Below, piece after piece: positions 1-6,674 of a DNA stretch of 64,000 nucleotides. The position numbers and the translations under genes are program-made. Below the pieces are notes generated by a model. It made no database searches. It was given only the letters and a program-made list of their open reading frames with translations, and had not been told where the DNA came from. Numbering within the stretch: position 1 is the stretch's first letter; every line of letters starts with the position of its first letter. This DNA comes from Fibrobacter sp. UWB10 (GTDB lineage Bacteria > Fibrobacterota > Fibrobacteria > Fibrobacterales > Fibrobacteraceae). Where the stretch lies: positions 124,001 through 188,000 of the forward strand of contig NZ_FXUE01000001.1 in assembly GCF_900182935.1 (NCBI RefSeq), in the 5' to 3' direction.

Positions 1-1
1 C

Positions 2-283
2 CGCCTGCACCCGGAAGCCCTGGTGAAGGCCTTCGGCCTCAGCGCCACCGCCGCCGACAAGATGCACAAGGAACTCCTGAAGAAGGGCGCCCTCCTTGCC
101 GACAGCCGCATCAGCCCGAAGCTCCCGCGCAACCTGCCCGCCTTCACCAAGGCATTCGGCAGCATCGCGAAGGCCAATAAGGTTGAAGCAAGCGCACTGT
201 TCATGCTGCTCCACAGCACGGCACTCAAATACACCGCCGGCAAGTACTTCCGCCCCGGCATGGTGTTCGCATTGTTGTACTAA
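2..283 (+). CDS. C-terminal part of an unrecognised protein (5'-truncated)
   Basis: The reading frame is open from the left edge, so the gene begins outside the window and only about 93 residues are seen, ending LLY-stop. The visible part is basic and helical in character (KMHKELLKKGALL..., an Ala/Leu-rich middle), with no signal peptide, membrane segment or motif I can assign. A GTG at 23 is an internal codon, not a convincing start. A strong hairpin with a T-rich tail lies 60 bp downstream. Function unknown. Confidence 0.6.
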   Translation, partial: RLHPEALVKAFGLSATAADKMHKELLKKGALLADSRISPKLPRNLPAFTKAFGSIAKANKVEASALFMLLHSTALKYTAGKYFRPGMVFALLY

Positions 284-342
284 TGAGACCGCTCGGCTCT
301 ATCGCAGATTAAAAATGTGATATTGCCTCGCTCTCGCAACCA

Positions 343-367
343 CGCCCGGTTAATACCGGGCGTTTGT
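343..367 (+). terminator. Rho-independent terminator of the truncated gene
   Basis: A perfect 8-bp stem CGCCCGGT / ACCGGGCG with a TAAT loop is followed by TTTGTT. It ends the rightward gene at the left edge. Confidence 0.8.
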
Positions 368-391
368 TGCTCACGGACATGCTTCAGCTTC

Positions 392-464
392 AGAGGTGAG
401 CTCGTCTCGCTCACATGGCCTTGGCCTTCGGCCAACGAATGTTCGCTCAACGACTTACCTCTTT
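392..464. repeat. Long imperfect palindrome (REP-like)
   Basis: The arms begin AGAGGTGAG (392) and end CTTACCTCT (464), with further pairing (GAGCG / CGCTC, ACAT / ATGT) toward the perfect hairpin TTGGCC-TTC-GGCCAA at the tip (421-435). It lies in the 280-bp gene-free stretch between two convergent genes and carries no open frame. It may be a member of a dispersed extragenic palindrome family. Confidence 0.4.
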
Positions 465-517
465 CGCCTACGCTATACTAATAAGCCCCGTTTTTCCGGG
501 AATAAAAGAAATTAAAA

Positions 518-541
518 CAGGCGCTCCAAAAGGGGCGCCTG
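518..541 (-). terminator. Terminator of the two-lipoprotein operon (bidirectional)
   Basis: CAGGCGCTCC-AAAA-GGGGCGCCTG forms a 10-bp stem with one G-T pair. On the minus strand it is followed by TTTTAATTTCTTTT, so it terminates the leftward operon that ends at 566. The plus-strand side also has a GTTTTT tail. Confidence 0.8.
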
Positions 542-565
542 TTTTTCGTGAGTAGCAAGGAGTAA

Positions 566-1645
566 TTATCCTTTCCAATTAGGATCAACCACATACCGGA
601 TCTCATTGACCCAGTACAGAACATCCTTGAACTTGACGTATCGGGCAGTTGCATTTTCCGGTTCAATCAGGAATTCGATTTTATCAAAGTTGCAAATGCA
701 CTTGGTTACACTGGTTGCATCGTAATAGTCAAGCATCAATGTATCGCCGACCATCTTCTGAGAAACCTTCGCGTCAATTCCGCAATAGTCCGTCACGTTT
801 TCCAAAGTCAAGACAGTTTCGCCGTTCATGTAAGTAATCTGCCTTGCTTCGGGGAGTTCGGTAGCGGCAGACTTTGCAACTGGCTTGGCAGCAAGATCAT
901 CATTCATGCATTTACCTCTTTCAAACCCCTTCAATTCCAAATCCGTCGGGGTCGATTTGGGAACACTATCCTGTGCGGCAGGAATAGAATCCCGCGGTTC
1001 CTGTTCATCAGGTGGAAACGCCTTAATAATTTCCATTCTGTTGCCATAATCACCGTCTCTAACGGCAACCAAGAGCGAGACATTGATAAATGCGGGGTCA
1101 GCCTTCACCTTAAAAATCAGTCGGGAATCACACATGCAATCCGGTTCGACATTGACGGTATCAAGCGCCGCTTGCTGCATATAAAGAGTATCACCGGAAG
1201 CCGAAAGGTAAATATTTCCGACAATCGGTTGACGAATTATACTTTTCGTTCCACTGATAGACCTACAATTCATCGAAACATTCTCGACAACGACCGTCGC
1301 CGAATCGTCTCCGTCTTCATAACCCAAATAGGCTACAGGAGGCAAAGTCGCATCCAGCATGGGGTCCACCTTTTTATCGAGACACGTTCCAAAGATATCG
1401 TTAATCTGCTGTACGGTTTCTTCTTGCGAAGAAGACGACACCGAAGACGAGCTCAGTTCTTCACTAGAAGAAGAACTCGTCACCTTGCAGCAGGTCGTAT
1501 CAGGAGGAAGTTCGCTAGAGGAAGACTCTTCCACCATGGAACTGTTTCCGCCAGCAACAGGCTCGGGCGCCGTCGAAGACGAATCATCGCCGCAAGCGAG
1601 CAACGTAAGCGAAAGTGCTACACCGCAAATGAATAACTTTTTCAT
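566..1645 (-). CDS. Surface lipoprotein with duplicated CxC-type domain
   Basis: 359 aa. It has a lipoprotein signal peptide with lipobox LLAC (Cys18), then a Ser/Glu-rich linker (about residues 20-75) of the poly-serine kind typical of Fibrobacter exported proteins. The rest contains two related domains of about 110-130 residues. Each has an early Cys (GTCLDK, GKCMND), a (V/L)xxENVxxxC motif, a GDTL strand and a CxC pair (CMC, CIC) followed by a hydrophobic strand. It is the distal gene of a three-gene operon, 11 bp after the previous lipoprotein gene. The cysteines are probably paired outside the cytoplasm. Biochemical function is unknown and no enzyme motif is seen. Confidence 0.75.
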   Translation of the reverse strand: MKKLFICGVALSLTLLACGDDSSSTAPEPVAGGNSSMVEESSSSELPPDTTCCKVTSSSSSEELSSSSVSSSSQEETVQQINDIFGTCLDKKVDPMLDATLPPVAYLGYEDGDDSATVVVENVSMNCRSISGTKSIIRQPIVGNIYLSASGDTLYMQQAALDTVNVEPDCMCDSRLIFKVKADPAFINVSLLVAVRDGDYGNRMEIIKAFPPDEQEPRDSIPAAQDSVPKSTPTDLELKGFERGKCMNDDLAAKPVAKSAATELPEARQITYMNGETVLTLENVTDYCGIDAKVSQKMVGDTLMLDYYDATSVTKCICNFDKIEFLIEPENATARYVKFKDVLYWVNEIRYVVDPNWKG

Positions 1646-1656
1646 GATTTCCTCCT

Positions 1657-2439
1657 TTAGTTAATATCCTTATTGTGAATCTCTTTCATCTGGAGCGGTT
1701 TCTGTTGGTCAAACACCGCATATTCAATTCCAGGATAGTACTGGGGCAACTTGAATCCAGCATCCGCCACGCAGAAACAGCCATAATCCAAGCCCTTGCT
1801 CCGGCTAAACGTTGCATACAGCGTACTCCCATCAAGGCCCACAATGGCGCCAGATTCGTTGACACTATTCAAGAATGATGTCCGTTGTTCTTCGTCGCAG
1901 GGAACATCGAATTGGACATTTTCAAACTGAATCACTTCTGAACTCCCTTCCATGTAGAAGCGAGCCGAAGGAGGTTCGATTTCGGGGTCGACAACGGGAA
2001 TATCGTTTTTATTATAGAGTGAATAATCCTTGCACTGCAAACTGAAATCCTCTGTATGGACACGAAGATTATGGTATTCCGACGAAGAGCTACGATCTTC
2101 ATCCACCGCCGACGAAGACGACTCGGGGAGCGGATCCGGCACAAAGCCTTTATCGTCATTTGAACTGCTACTGCTCACGTTCTTCGGCCCCACCTGTGAG
2201 GAACTAGAACTTAACACGACATCTTTTTCAGACGAGCTGGATACAGCAACAGTATCGACAACGATAGAAGAACTCGTTTCTATCGGTTTCACATCCGCAT
2301 CTTTTCCGCCTTCGGACGAGCTGCTTGTTTCGGCAATGGAATTCGGGTCGATTGTCCCACCGGCCACGTTATCGCTAGAGCAGGCCACCATGAAAATGGA
2401 GGATATGAAACTGACGGCTAGTGTGCATTTCTTAAGCAT
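1657..2439 (-). CDS. Surface lipoprotein with one CxC-type domain
   Basis: 260 aa. Signal peptide with lipobox MVAC (Cys20), then about 100 residues of alternating SSSS blocks and acidic segments, then a C-terminal domain of about 130 residues. That domain shows the same signature as the neighbour at 566-1645: an early Cys, IQFENVxxxxxC, a GxTLY strand and a CFC pair. Its start lies inside the end of the TIGR02147 regulator gene (8-nt overlap), indicating translational coupling. The acidic Ser-rich linker probably spaces the domain from the membrane anchor. Role unknown; a cell-surface protein controlled by its cognate regulator is the simplest reading. Confidence 0.7.
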   Translation of the reverse strand: MLKKCTLAVSFISSIFMVACSSDNVAGGTIDPNSIAETSSSSEGGKDADVKPIETSSSIVVDTVAVSSSSEKDVVLSSSSSQVGPKNVSSSSSNDDKGFVPDPLPESSSSAVDEDRSSSSEYHNLRVHTEDFSLQCKDYSLYNKNDIPVVDPEIEPPSARFYMEGSSEVIQFENVQFDVPCDEEQRTSFLNSVNESGAIVGLDGSTLYATFSRSKGLDYGCFCVADAGFKLPQYYPGIEYAVFDQQKPLQMKEIHNKDIN

Positions 2440-3265
2440 GGTGCACCCCTTTAACTTTGTCCGTTACCGGGAAAAACTGGAAATTGATTCTACAAACCTG
2501 GTCCTGGTCGTTGTATTCGTTCGCAATCGCAAGCACTTTTCTGCAACAGGCGTCGAGTTCCTTTGCAATTCGTTCGCTAGCCTCTTGATTCACGCCGAGC
2601 GTGACGCCCGTAAAAAAGCGTTCGCTTGCGGAATAGCGGTCTACGGCGCGGGCGGCCATATTCGCCATTTCTTTATGCATGGCCCGAATGGCTATAGGGA
2701 GCGCCTCATTCGAACCGATTACGGTCTGTTCGGTCTGCGTATAAACCTTTTCGCCGTCCTTTTTCAGGAACCCGGCCTTCACCAAGAAATTCAATACATC
2801 GCGAACTTCTTCGGCAGACACATGTTCCTTGCATGCATCGGCCAAGTCGCGGGGGCATGCGCCAGACATCATCGGGGCCAGTTCCCTGAGCACCGGGTAC
2901 TTCCAAGATTCATAATACTGGAAAGCATCGCCATCGACCACACGCACCTTGTGTTCCAGCGCTATCTTCTGCATTTCAAGGAGGGCTGCCTTCTTGGCAT
3001 CATCTTTGTCCGCATTGCAGAACGCAACCATTGCGCGGAAGTAATCCGCCTCGTAGCCGACAAGGCCCATGGCCTTCGCTACATCGTCTACCTTGACCTT
3101 GCTGAGCTTGCTTTGGCCCATGCACACCAGTTTCAAGAAGTTCGGTGAAGTAAAGCCAGCACTCTTGCAGAATTCGCGCCACGAAAACGCACCGAGACGC
3201 TTGCGTTCGTCGTAGTAATCCTGCATAAAGAAGTGATAGTCTTTGTATTCAAGTACCGATTTCAT
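2432..3265 (-). CDS. TIGR02147 family (Fibrobacter-type) regulatory protein
   Basis: 277 aa, cytoplasmic, no signal peptide. The N-terminus (SVLEYKDYHFFMQDYYDERK, then AFSWREFCKSAGFTSPNFLKLV) matches the opening of the TIGR02147 paralogous family, which is expanded in Fibrobacter. The SxxNFLKLV stretch resembles a helix-turn-helix recognition region and is followed by an all-helical C-terminal domain. It is the first gene of an operon with two lipoproteins, overlapping the next gene by 8 nt. The promoter places the transcription start at or within 1-2 nt of the ATG, so the message is probably leaderless. Family members are generally regarded as transcription factors; target genes here are inferred to be local. 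Confidence 0.75.
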   Translation of the reverse strand: MKSVLEYKDYHFFMQDYYDERKRLGAFSWREFCKSAGFTSPNFLKLVCMGQSKLSKVKVDDVAKAMGLVGYEADYFRAMVAFCNADKDDAKKAALLEMQKIALEHKVRVVDGDAFQYYESWKYPVLRELAPMMSGACPRDLADACKEHVSAEEVRDVLNFLVKAGFLKKDGEKVYTQTEQTVIGSNEALPIAIRAMHKEMANMAARAVDRYSASERFFTGVTLGVNQEASERIAKELDACCRKVLAIANEYNDQDQVCRINFQFFPVTDKVKGVHHA

Positions 3266-3272
3266 ATTAAAG

Positions 3273-3301
3273 AATATATCTTTTTTCTAAGTCACAGTCA
3301 A
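3273..3301 (-). promoter_or_regulatory. Sigma-70-type promoter of the TIGR02147/lipoprotein operon
   Basis: Reading leftward: TTGACT (3301-3296), 17-bp spacer, TATATT (3278-3273). The ATG at 3265 is only 7 nt past the -10 box, so transcription should begin at about the start codon. Confidence 0.65.
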
Positions 3302-3308
3302 TACGTTT

Positions 3309-3421
3309 ATTATACAAAAATAAAGATTTTAAGTAAAATTCAGCAATTTTTAATCTTAGTTCATCAATATTTTTTCTTTAATTATACAAAATGTATAATA
3401 AAGCCCCCAAACATGTATAAT
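3309..3421. promoter_or_regulatory. Cluster of TTATACA-type operator half-sites
   Basis: In the A+T-rich divergent intergenic region the octamer ATTATACA occurs at 3309 and 3381 and its reverse complement TGTATAAT at 3392 and 3414. The middle two form a perfect palindrome ATTATACA-AAA-TGTATAAT (3381-3399). It is a probable binding-site cluster for a regulator, possibly the TIGR02147 protein encoded alongside. Confidence 0.45.
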
Positions 3422-3454
3422 CAGATTTTTTTATTCAATTTGGCAAAACGAATC

Positions 3455-3497
3455 TTTAAAAAACACTACAAAATTTGTATATTGTTTGTTACAAATT
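3455..3497 (+). promoter_or_regulatory. Promoter with overlapping inverted repeat for the poly-Ser lipoprotein gene
   Basis: TTTAAA (3455-3460), 17-bp spacer, TATATT (3478-3483), about 50 bp before the ATG at 3534. A perfect inverted repeat AATTTGTA (3472-3479) / TACAAATT (3490-3497) overlaps the -10 box and start point, as an operator would. A ribosome site, AAGGAGAG, lies before the ATG. Confidence 0.45.
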
Positions 3498-3533
3498 AAA
3501 ATGCTTTTTGGGAATTAAAAAGGAGAGAACTGA

Positions 3534-4319
3534 ATGAAAAAAGCTTTTCTAAGCGCCTCCATGATATCTGTCGCCATTTTGGGCGGTTGCGGTGATTCCG
3601 ATTCCGGATCTTCTGCGTCGGCTCCCATGCCCGACGGCGTCGTAAAGACTCTGGCTGAATTAGAAAAATGCGGTTCTTCTAACAAGGGCGATGTCCAACA
3701 GGTTCTCGCCGACGGCAGTTTCTACCGCTGCGAAAACAATGAATGGGTCGACCTCGGCTGGGAAAAGGAACTCACACGTTCTTCTAGCAGCGAATCTGAC
3801 AAAGATGTCAGCTCCAGTTCGAAAAAGCCCGTCTTTAATGAAGAAGACGCCATCGAAACGCGTCCGAGTTCTTCTTCCAAGGTTGTCGAATCTAGCTCTA
3901 GCGAAGACATCGAAGAAAGTTCCTCTTCTGAAATCGACGACGAATCCAGTTCTAGCGAAGCACCGGTCGAAAGCAGTTCTTCTTCGAAGATCGTAGAATC
4001 CAGCTCTTCTTCCAAGATTGTGGAATCTAGCTCCAGCGATACTCCGGTTTCAAGCTCATCTTCGAAGATCGTGGAATCCAGTTCTTCTGAAGAATCTAGC
4101 TCTAGCAGCGCTCCGGCTGAAAGTTCTTCTTCTGAAGAAGAATCCAGTTCCAGCAGCGCTCCGGCCGAAAGTTCCTCTTCTGAAGAAGAATCTAGCTCTA
4201 GCAGCACTCCAGCCGAAAGTTCCTCCTCTGAAGAAGAATCTAGCTCCAGCAGCGCTCCGGCTGAAAGTTCCTCTTCTTCGGCAGAAGAATCGAGCTCCAG
4301 CGAAGAAGTTGATGACTAA
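3534..4319 (+). CDS. Poly-serine lipoprotein
   Basis: 261 aa. Signal peptide with lipobox LGGC (Cys20). Residues about 35-80 form a small domain with two Cys (LEKCGSSN and FYRCENNEW), a pattern also seen in the FISUMP lipoprotein at 39597-40739 (KYICQNGFW). Everything after about residue 85 is low complexity: SSSS blocks alternating with acidic residues, ending in four copies of a 16-residue repeat. It is single-gene transcribed, with its own promoter and terminator. The tail is probably an extended surface linker or glycosylated stalk; no binding or catalytic domain follows it, which is odd for a linker. Function unknown. Confidence 0.75.
   Translation: MKKAFLSASMISVAILGGCGDSDSGSSASAPMPDGVVKTLAELEKCGSSNKGDVQQVLADGSFYRCENNEWVDLGWEKELTRSSSSESDKDVSSSSKKPVFNEEDAIETRPSSSSKVVESSSSEDIEESSSSEIDDESSSSEAPVESSSSSKIVESSSSSKIVESSSSDTPVSSSSSKIVESSSSEESSSSSAPAESSSSEEESSSSSAPAESSSSEEESSSSSTPAESSSSEEESSSSSAPAESSSSSAEESSSSEEVDD
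4110..4301 (+). repeat. 48-bp tandem repeat, four copies
   Basis: Copies start at 4110, 4158, 4206 and 4254, exactly 48 bp apart, each opening with GCTCCGGC or a close variant. They encode the 16-residue unit APAESSSSEEESSSSS. The last copy diverges at its end. Confidence 0.85.
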
Positions 4320-4353
4320 CATTTAATTTCACCAAACATTTTAAAGCGATAAG

Positions 4354-4381
4354 CATCCTGGCTACACCAGGATGTTTTTTT
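4354..4381 (+). terminator. Terminator of the poly-Ser lipoprotein gene
   Basis: Perfect 8-bp stem CATCCTGG / CCAGGATG with a CTACA loop, followed by seven T residues. Confidence 0.9.
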
Positions 4382-4414
4382 GTATATGAGCACCCCAAAG
4401 CATAACCTGAGCAT

Positions 4415-4445
4415 AAAAAAAAGCCACCGGATTTTCACCGGCGGC
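4415..4445 (-). terminator. Terminator of the leftward lipoprotein gene
   Basis: On the minus strand GCCGCCGG and CCGGTGGC pair (one G-T) around a 7-nt loop and are followed by eight T residues. Confidence 0.85.
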
Positions 4446-4489
4446 AATTTCTTATCAAAGATTCTGTTAACGCTTTCAAACTTTAAGCA

Positions 4490-5806
4490 TTACAGATCGT
4501 CCTCGTCTTCATCTTCTTCATCGTCAGAATCCATGTTATACTTCACCGTCTTGGCACCTTCGATGTCGGCTTCGACGCCATCGGAGTTGACCGGAAGCAC
4601 GATGAAGTAGAGCGTCTTGACCTTGGAGCCGTAGCTGTCAAGATCGACTCTGTAGTAGGTCGAGCTCGTGTAAGTCAGGTAGGCGAAGTCGTTGTCGAGG
4701 TTCGTCTTGGTGTAGATGTTATAGCGAGTGGCATCATCGGATTCATCCCAAGAGAGACGTGCATAGTAAGTGTAGTCCGGATCCTGAGCGATCATGAGGC
4801 CTTCGACATTTTCGGGCTTGCCAGCGCTAGAAGAACCGCCGCCCACCACGAAGGTCGAGCTCACAGTGGTATAAGCACCATCGGTAGAGTAAACCGTACC
4901 GCGAACGGTATAGCTTGCATCCTTGGTCCACTTGCCAGAATACGGGGAAACTTCAACCGTACGCTTGTCCTTGCTCAGAGACACAGAAACCAGCACATTG
5001 CTGCTACCCTTAGAAACGGTCCACTTGGAGGTATTCACAGAGTCGCGTTCGAGTTCAGCGGCGAAGGTGAACTTCACATCGGACGTGGTATCAATTTCAG
5101 TGGTGTTATCCGAAATCTTCACGATCTGAGAAGCGCTCTTCACGAGGCTGATGGAGGAAACGTTGATAACGTCGCCAGAACGGTAAGAGGTGCCGCCAAC
5201 AAGCTTATTTTCGCTACCCACATAGGTCTTGGAGTTGATCTGTTCCTGACCCACGGAAATGGAAACTTCGACACCTTCCGGAAGCTTGTCGAAAGAGTAT
5301 TCACCGCTTTCGCTCGTTTTCACGGAGAGTTCGCACGGAACAAACTGCTTGGGGAGGTTTGCATAAACGGTCACGCCAGATGCGCCATTGAGCTTGCCCT
5401 TTTCATCGGTAAAGAGGACAATACCCTTAGCCTGAACGCCGACCTTGTACATCGGAACGGTCTGGATAACGTCACCAACGCGAGGAACGTCACCAGCACC
5501 CTTTTCTTCGAGCTTCACGAGGGCATGGACCGTAGCGTAGCCTTCCTTGGAAATCTGGTAGCTGTGGTCACCCAGAGCCTGGTCTTTCCAAACAGAAAGG
5601 CCGAGAGAGTCAGCAATGACAGCTTCGTCGTCAACCACGGAATAAACGGACACGCCAGAAAGGGCTGCGCCAGAATGGTTGTCTACAACCTTGATGGTAA
5701 TGGTACCTTCGGCCTTGGCATCGTCGTTGATGTTAGTGACAGTGCTATCGCAAGCCGCAAAGAAAGCCGTAATGGCAGCAAAAGAAAATGCATATTTGAA
5801 CTGCAT
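4490..5806 (-). CDS. Lipoprotein with carboxypeptidase-regulatory/Ig-like domains
   Basis: 438 aa. Signal peptide with lipobox FAAC (Cys19). Residues about 33-110 form a CarboxypepD-regulatory-like beta-sandwich (GTITIKVVDNHSGAALSGVSVY ... GLSVWKDQALGDHSYQISKEGY). A second similar module (about 120-200) carries SGEYSFDKLPEGVEVSI. A third Ig-like region and a fibronectin-III-like segment (LSWDESDDATRYNIYTKT) follow. The protein ends in a very acidic tail, DDEEDEDEDDL. It is transcribed alone from a strong promoter with an AGGAGG ribosome site. Probably an abundant outer-surface or periplasmic structural lipoprotein; no catalytic residues are evident. Confidence 0.75.
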   Translation of the reverse strand: MQFKYAFSFAAITAFFAACDSTVTNINDDAKAEGTITIKVVDNHSGAALSGVSVYSVVDDEAVIADSLGLSVWKDQALGDHSYQISKEGYATVHALVKLEEKGAGDVPRVGDVIQTVPMYKVGVQAKGIVLFTDEKGKLNGASGVTVYANLPKQFVPCELSVKTSESGEYSFDKLPEGVEVSISVGQEQINSKTYVGSENKLVGGTSYRSGDVINVSSISLVKSASQIVKISDNTTEIDTTSDVKFTFAAELERDSVNTSKWTVSKGSSNVLVSVSLSKDKRTVEVSPYSGKWTKDASYTVRGTVYSTDGAYTTVSSTFVVGGGSSSAGKPENVEGLMIAQDPDYTYYARLSWDESDDATRYNIYTKTNLDNDFAYLTYTSSTYYRVDLDSYGSKVKTLYFIVLPVNSDGVEADIEGAKTVKYNMDSDDEEDEDEDDL

Positions 5807-5834
5807 TTGTCCTCCTTGTAATTAATGCAAACAA

Positions 5835-5863
5835 AATATAACAAACACGTTATATAATGTCAA
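5835..5863 (-). promoter_or_regulatory. Near-consensus sigma-70 promoter of the lipoprotein gene
   Basis: On the minus strand TTGACA (5863-5858), exactly 17 bp, then TATATT (5840-5835). The predicted leader of about 22 nt contains AAGGAGG just before the ATG at 5806. Confidence 0.85.
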
Positions 5864-5887
5864 CGCTTTTTGTATGACAATTTTAAC

Positions 5888-5915
5888 AAAAGAAACCGCT
5901 CTCAAAAGAGAGCGG
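5888..5915 (-). terminator. Terminator of the nrdD-nrdG operon
   Basis: Perfect 8-bp stem CCGCTCTC / GAGAGCGG with an AAAA/TTTT loop; on the minus strand it is followed by TTTCTTTTG. Confidence 0.85.
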
Positions 5916-5945
5916 CTTCCAGTTTTCAATCAAAGAAATTCAGTT

Positions 5946-6503
5946 TTATGCCATCACCAAGTCCGGCCGAACCTTCATTTCGTCGAGCTGAATTTGGTGC
6001 AAAACCACATGACCTTCGACCAGACTCTGCTGCACATCGATAATGCGCTGATTCGTGGAACCCCTGAACTTGATTTCAAGCGATTTTTTCGCCATAATGA
6101 AGGGGCCGTCGATCAAAATATCGGCAAAAGTCAACAGTTCGAACATGTCCGGGCGTTCGGGCGCAAGATCCATAAGGCGTTCGTAGGTATAACCGGTGAA
6201 AATCACCAAGTTGAGCCCACGTTCCTTGATTTCTCGCGCAAGCGGAATCAAGGCTGCCGCCTGGTCCATCGGGTCTCCACCACTGAAGGTAATACCGTCG
6301 AGCAGCGGATTTTCCTCGATCATTTCGAGGATTTCGTCAATATCGATAAAATGACCCCCGTTGAAATCGTGGGTCTGCGGATTCTGACACCCTGGACAAT
6401 TATGATGACAACCTTGGGTAAAGATTGTCATACGGATTCCGGGACCGTCCACGAAGGATTCGGGTTCGATTCCGGCAATCCGCAAGCGAGGGTATTCGTC
6501 CAT
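5946..6503 (-). CDS. nrdG: Anaerobic ribonucleotide reductase activating protein NrdG
   Basis: 185 aa radical-SAM enzyme that generates the glycyl radical on class III ribonucleotide reductase using S-adenosylmethionine and a 4Fe-4S cluster. The cluster motif CHHNCPGC (CxxxCxxC, about residues 31-38) is intact, followed by a SAM-binding stretch (GITFSGGDPMDQAAAL). The N-terminal SFVDGPGIRMTIFTQGC matches NrdG proteins. It is the last gene of the operon, starting 1 bp after the 48-aa glycyl-radical gene with no separate strong ribosome site, so it is probably translationally coupled. In this arrangement its substrate should be the separately encoded radical-domain peptide bound to the large subunit. 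Confidence 0.93.
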   Translation of the reverse strand: MDEYPRLRIAGIEPESFVDGPGIRMTIFTQGCHHNCPGCQNPQTHDFNGGHFIDIDEILEMIEENPLLDGITFSGGDPMDQAAALIPLAREIKERGLNLVIFTGYTYERLMDLAPERPDMFELLTFADILIDGPFIMAKKSLEIKFRGSTNQRIIDVQQSLVEGHVVLHQIQLDEMKVRPDLVMA

Positions 6504-6504
6504 A

Positions 6505-6651
6505 TTATACGCCGTGCTTCACGCGATCGTTCACTTCGGCACGCTTAGCGTTGTTGAAGCGATCGACGGTACCGACCAGGTAACCCGTGATGCGGCGGAT
6601 ACGTTCGAATCCGATACCTTCACCATACTTGTTCAGTTCTTTTTCAGACAT
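6505..6651 (-). CDS. Separate glycyl-radical domain of class III ribonucleotide reductase
   Basis: 48 aa, initiated by ATG at 6651 after AAGGAG, 23 bp beyond the stop of the large subunit. The core RRITGYLVGTVDRFNNAK and the end DRVKHG match the extreme C-terminus of ordinary NrdD proteins, including the RxxGYL motif whose Gly carries the radical. In most bacteria this segment is fused after the zinc-binding cysteines; here the large protein stops after them and the radical segment is its own gene. The normal in-frame link is replaced by a stop, a ribosome site and a start, so this is not a simple frameshift. It must act in trans, by analogy with the stand-alone glycyl-radical protein GrcA/YfiD that complements pyruvate formate-lyase. 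Confidence 0.85.
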   Translation of the reverse strand: MSEKELNKYGEGIGFERIRRITGYLVGTVDRFNNAKRAEVNDRVKHGV

Positions 6652-6674
6652 TTGATTCTCCTTACTAGAAATTT

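Noticed and set aside
4110-4301. A CRISPR array at the 48-bp repeats
   Set aside because: The repeats are contiguous, lack unique spacers and are in frame within a coding sequence.
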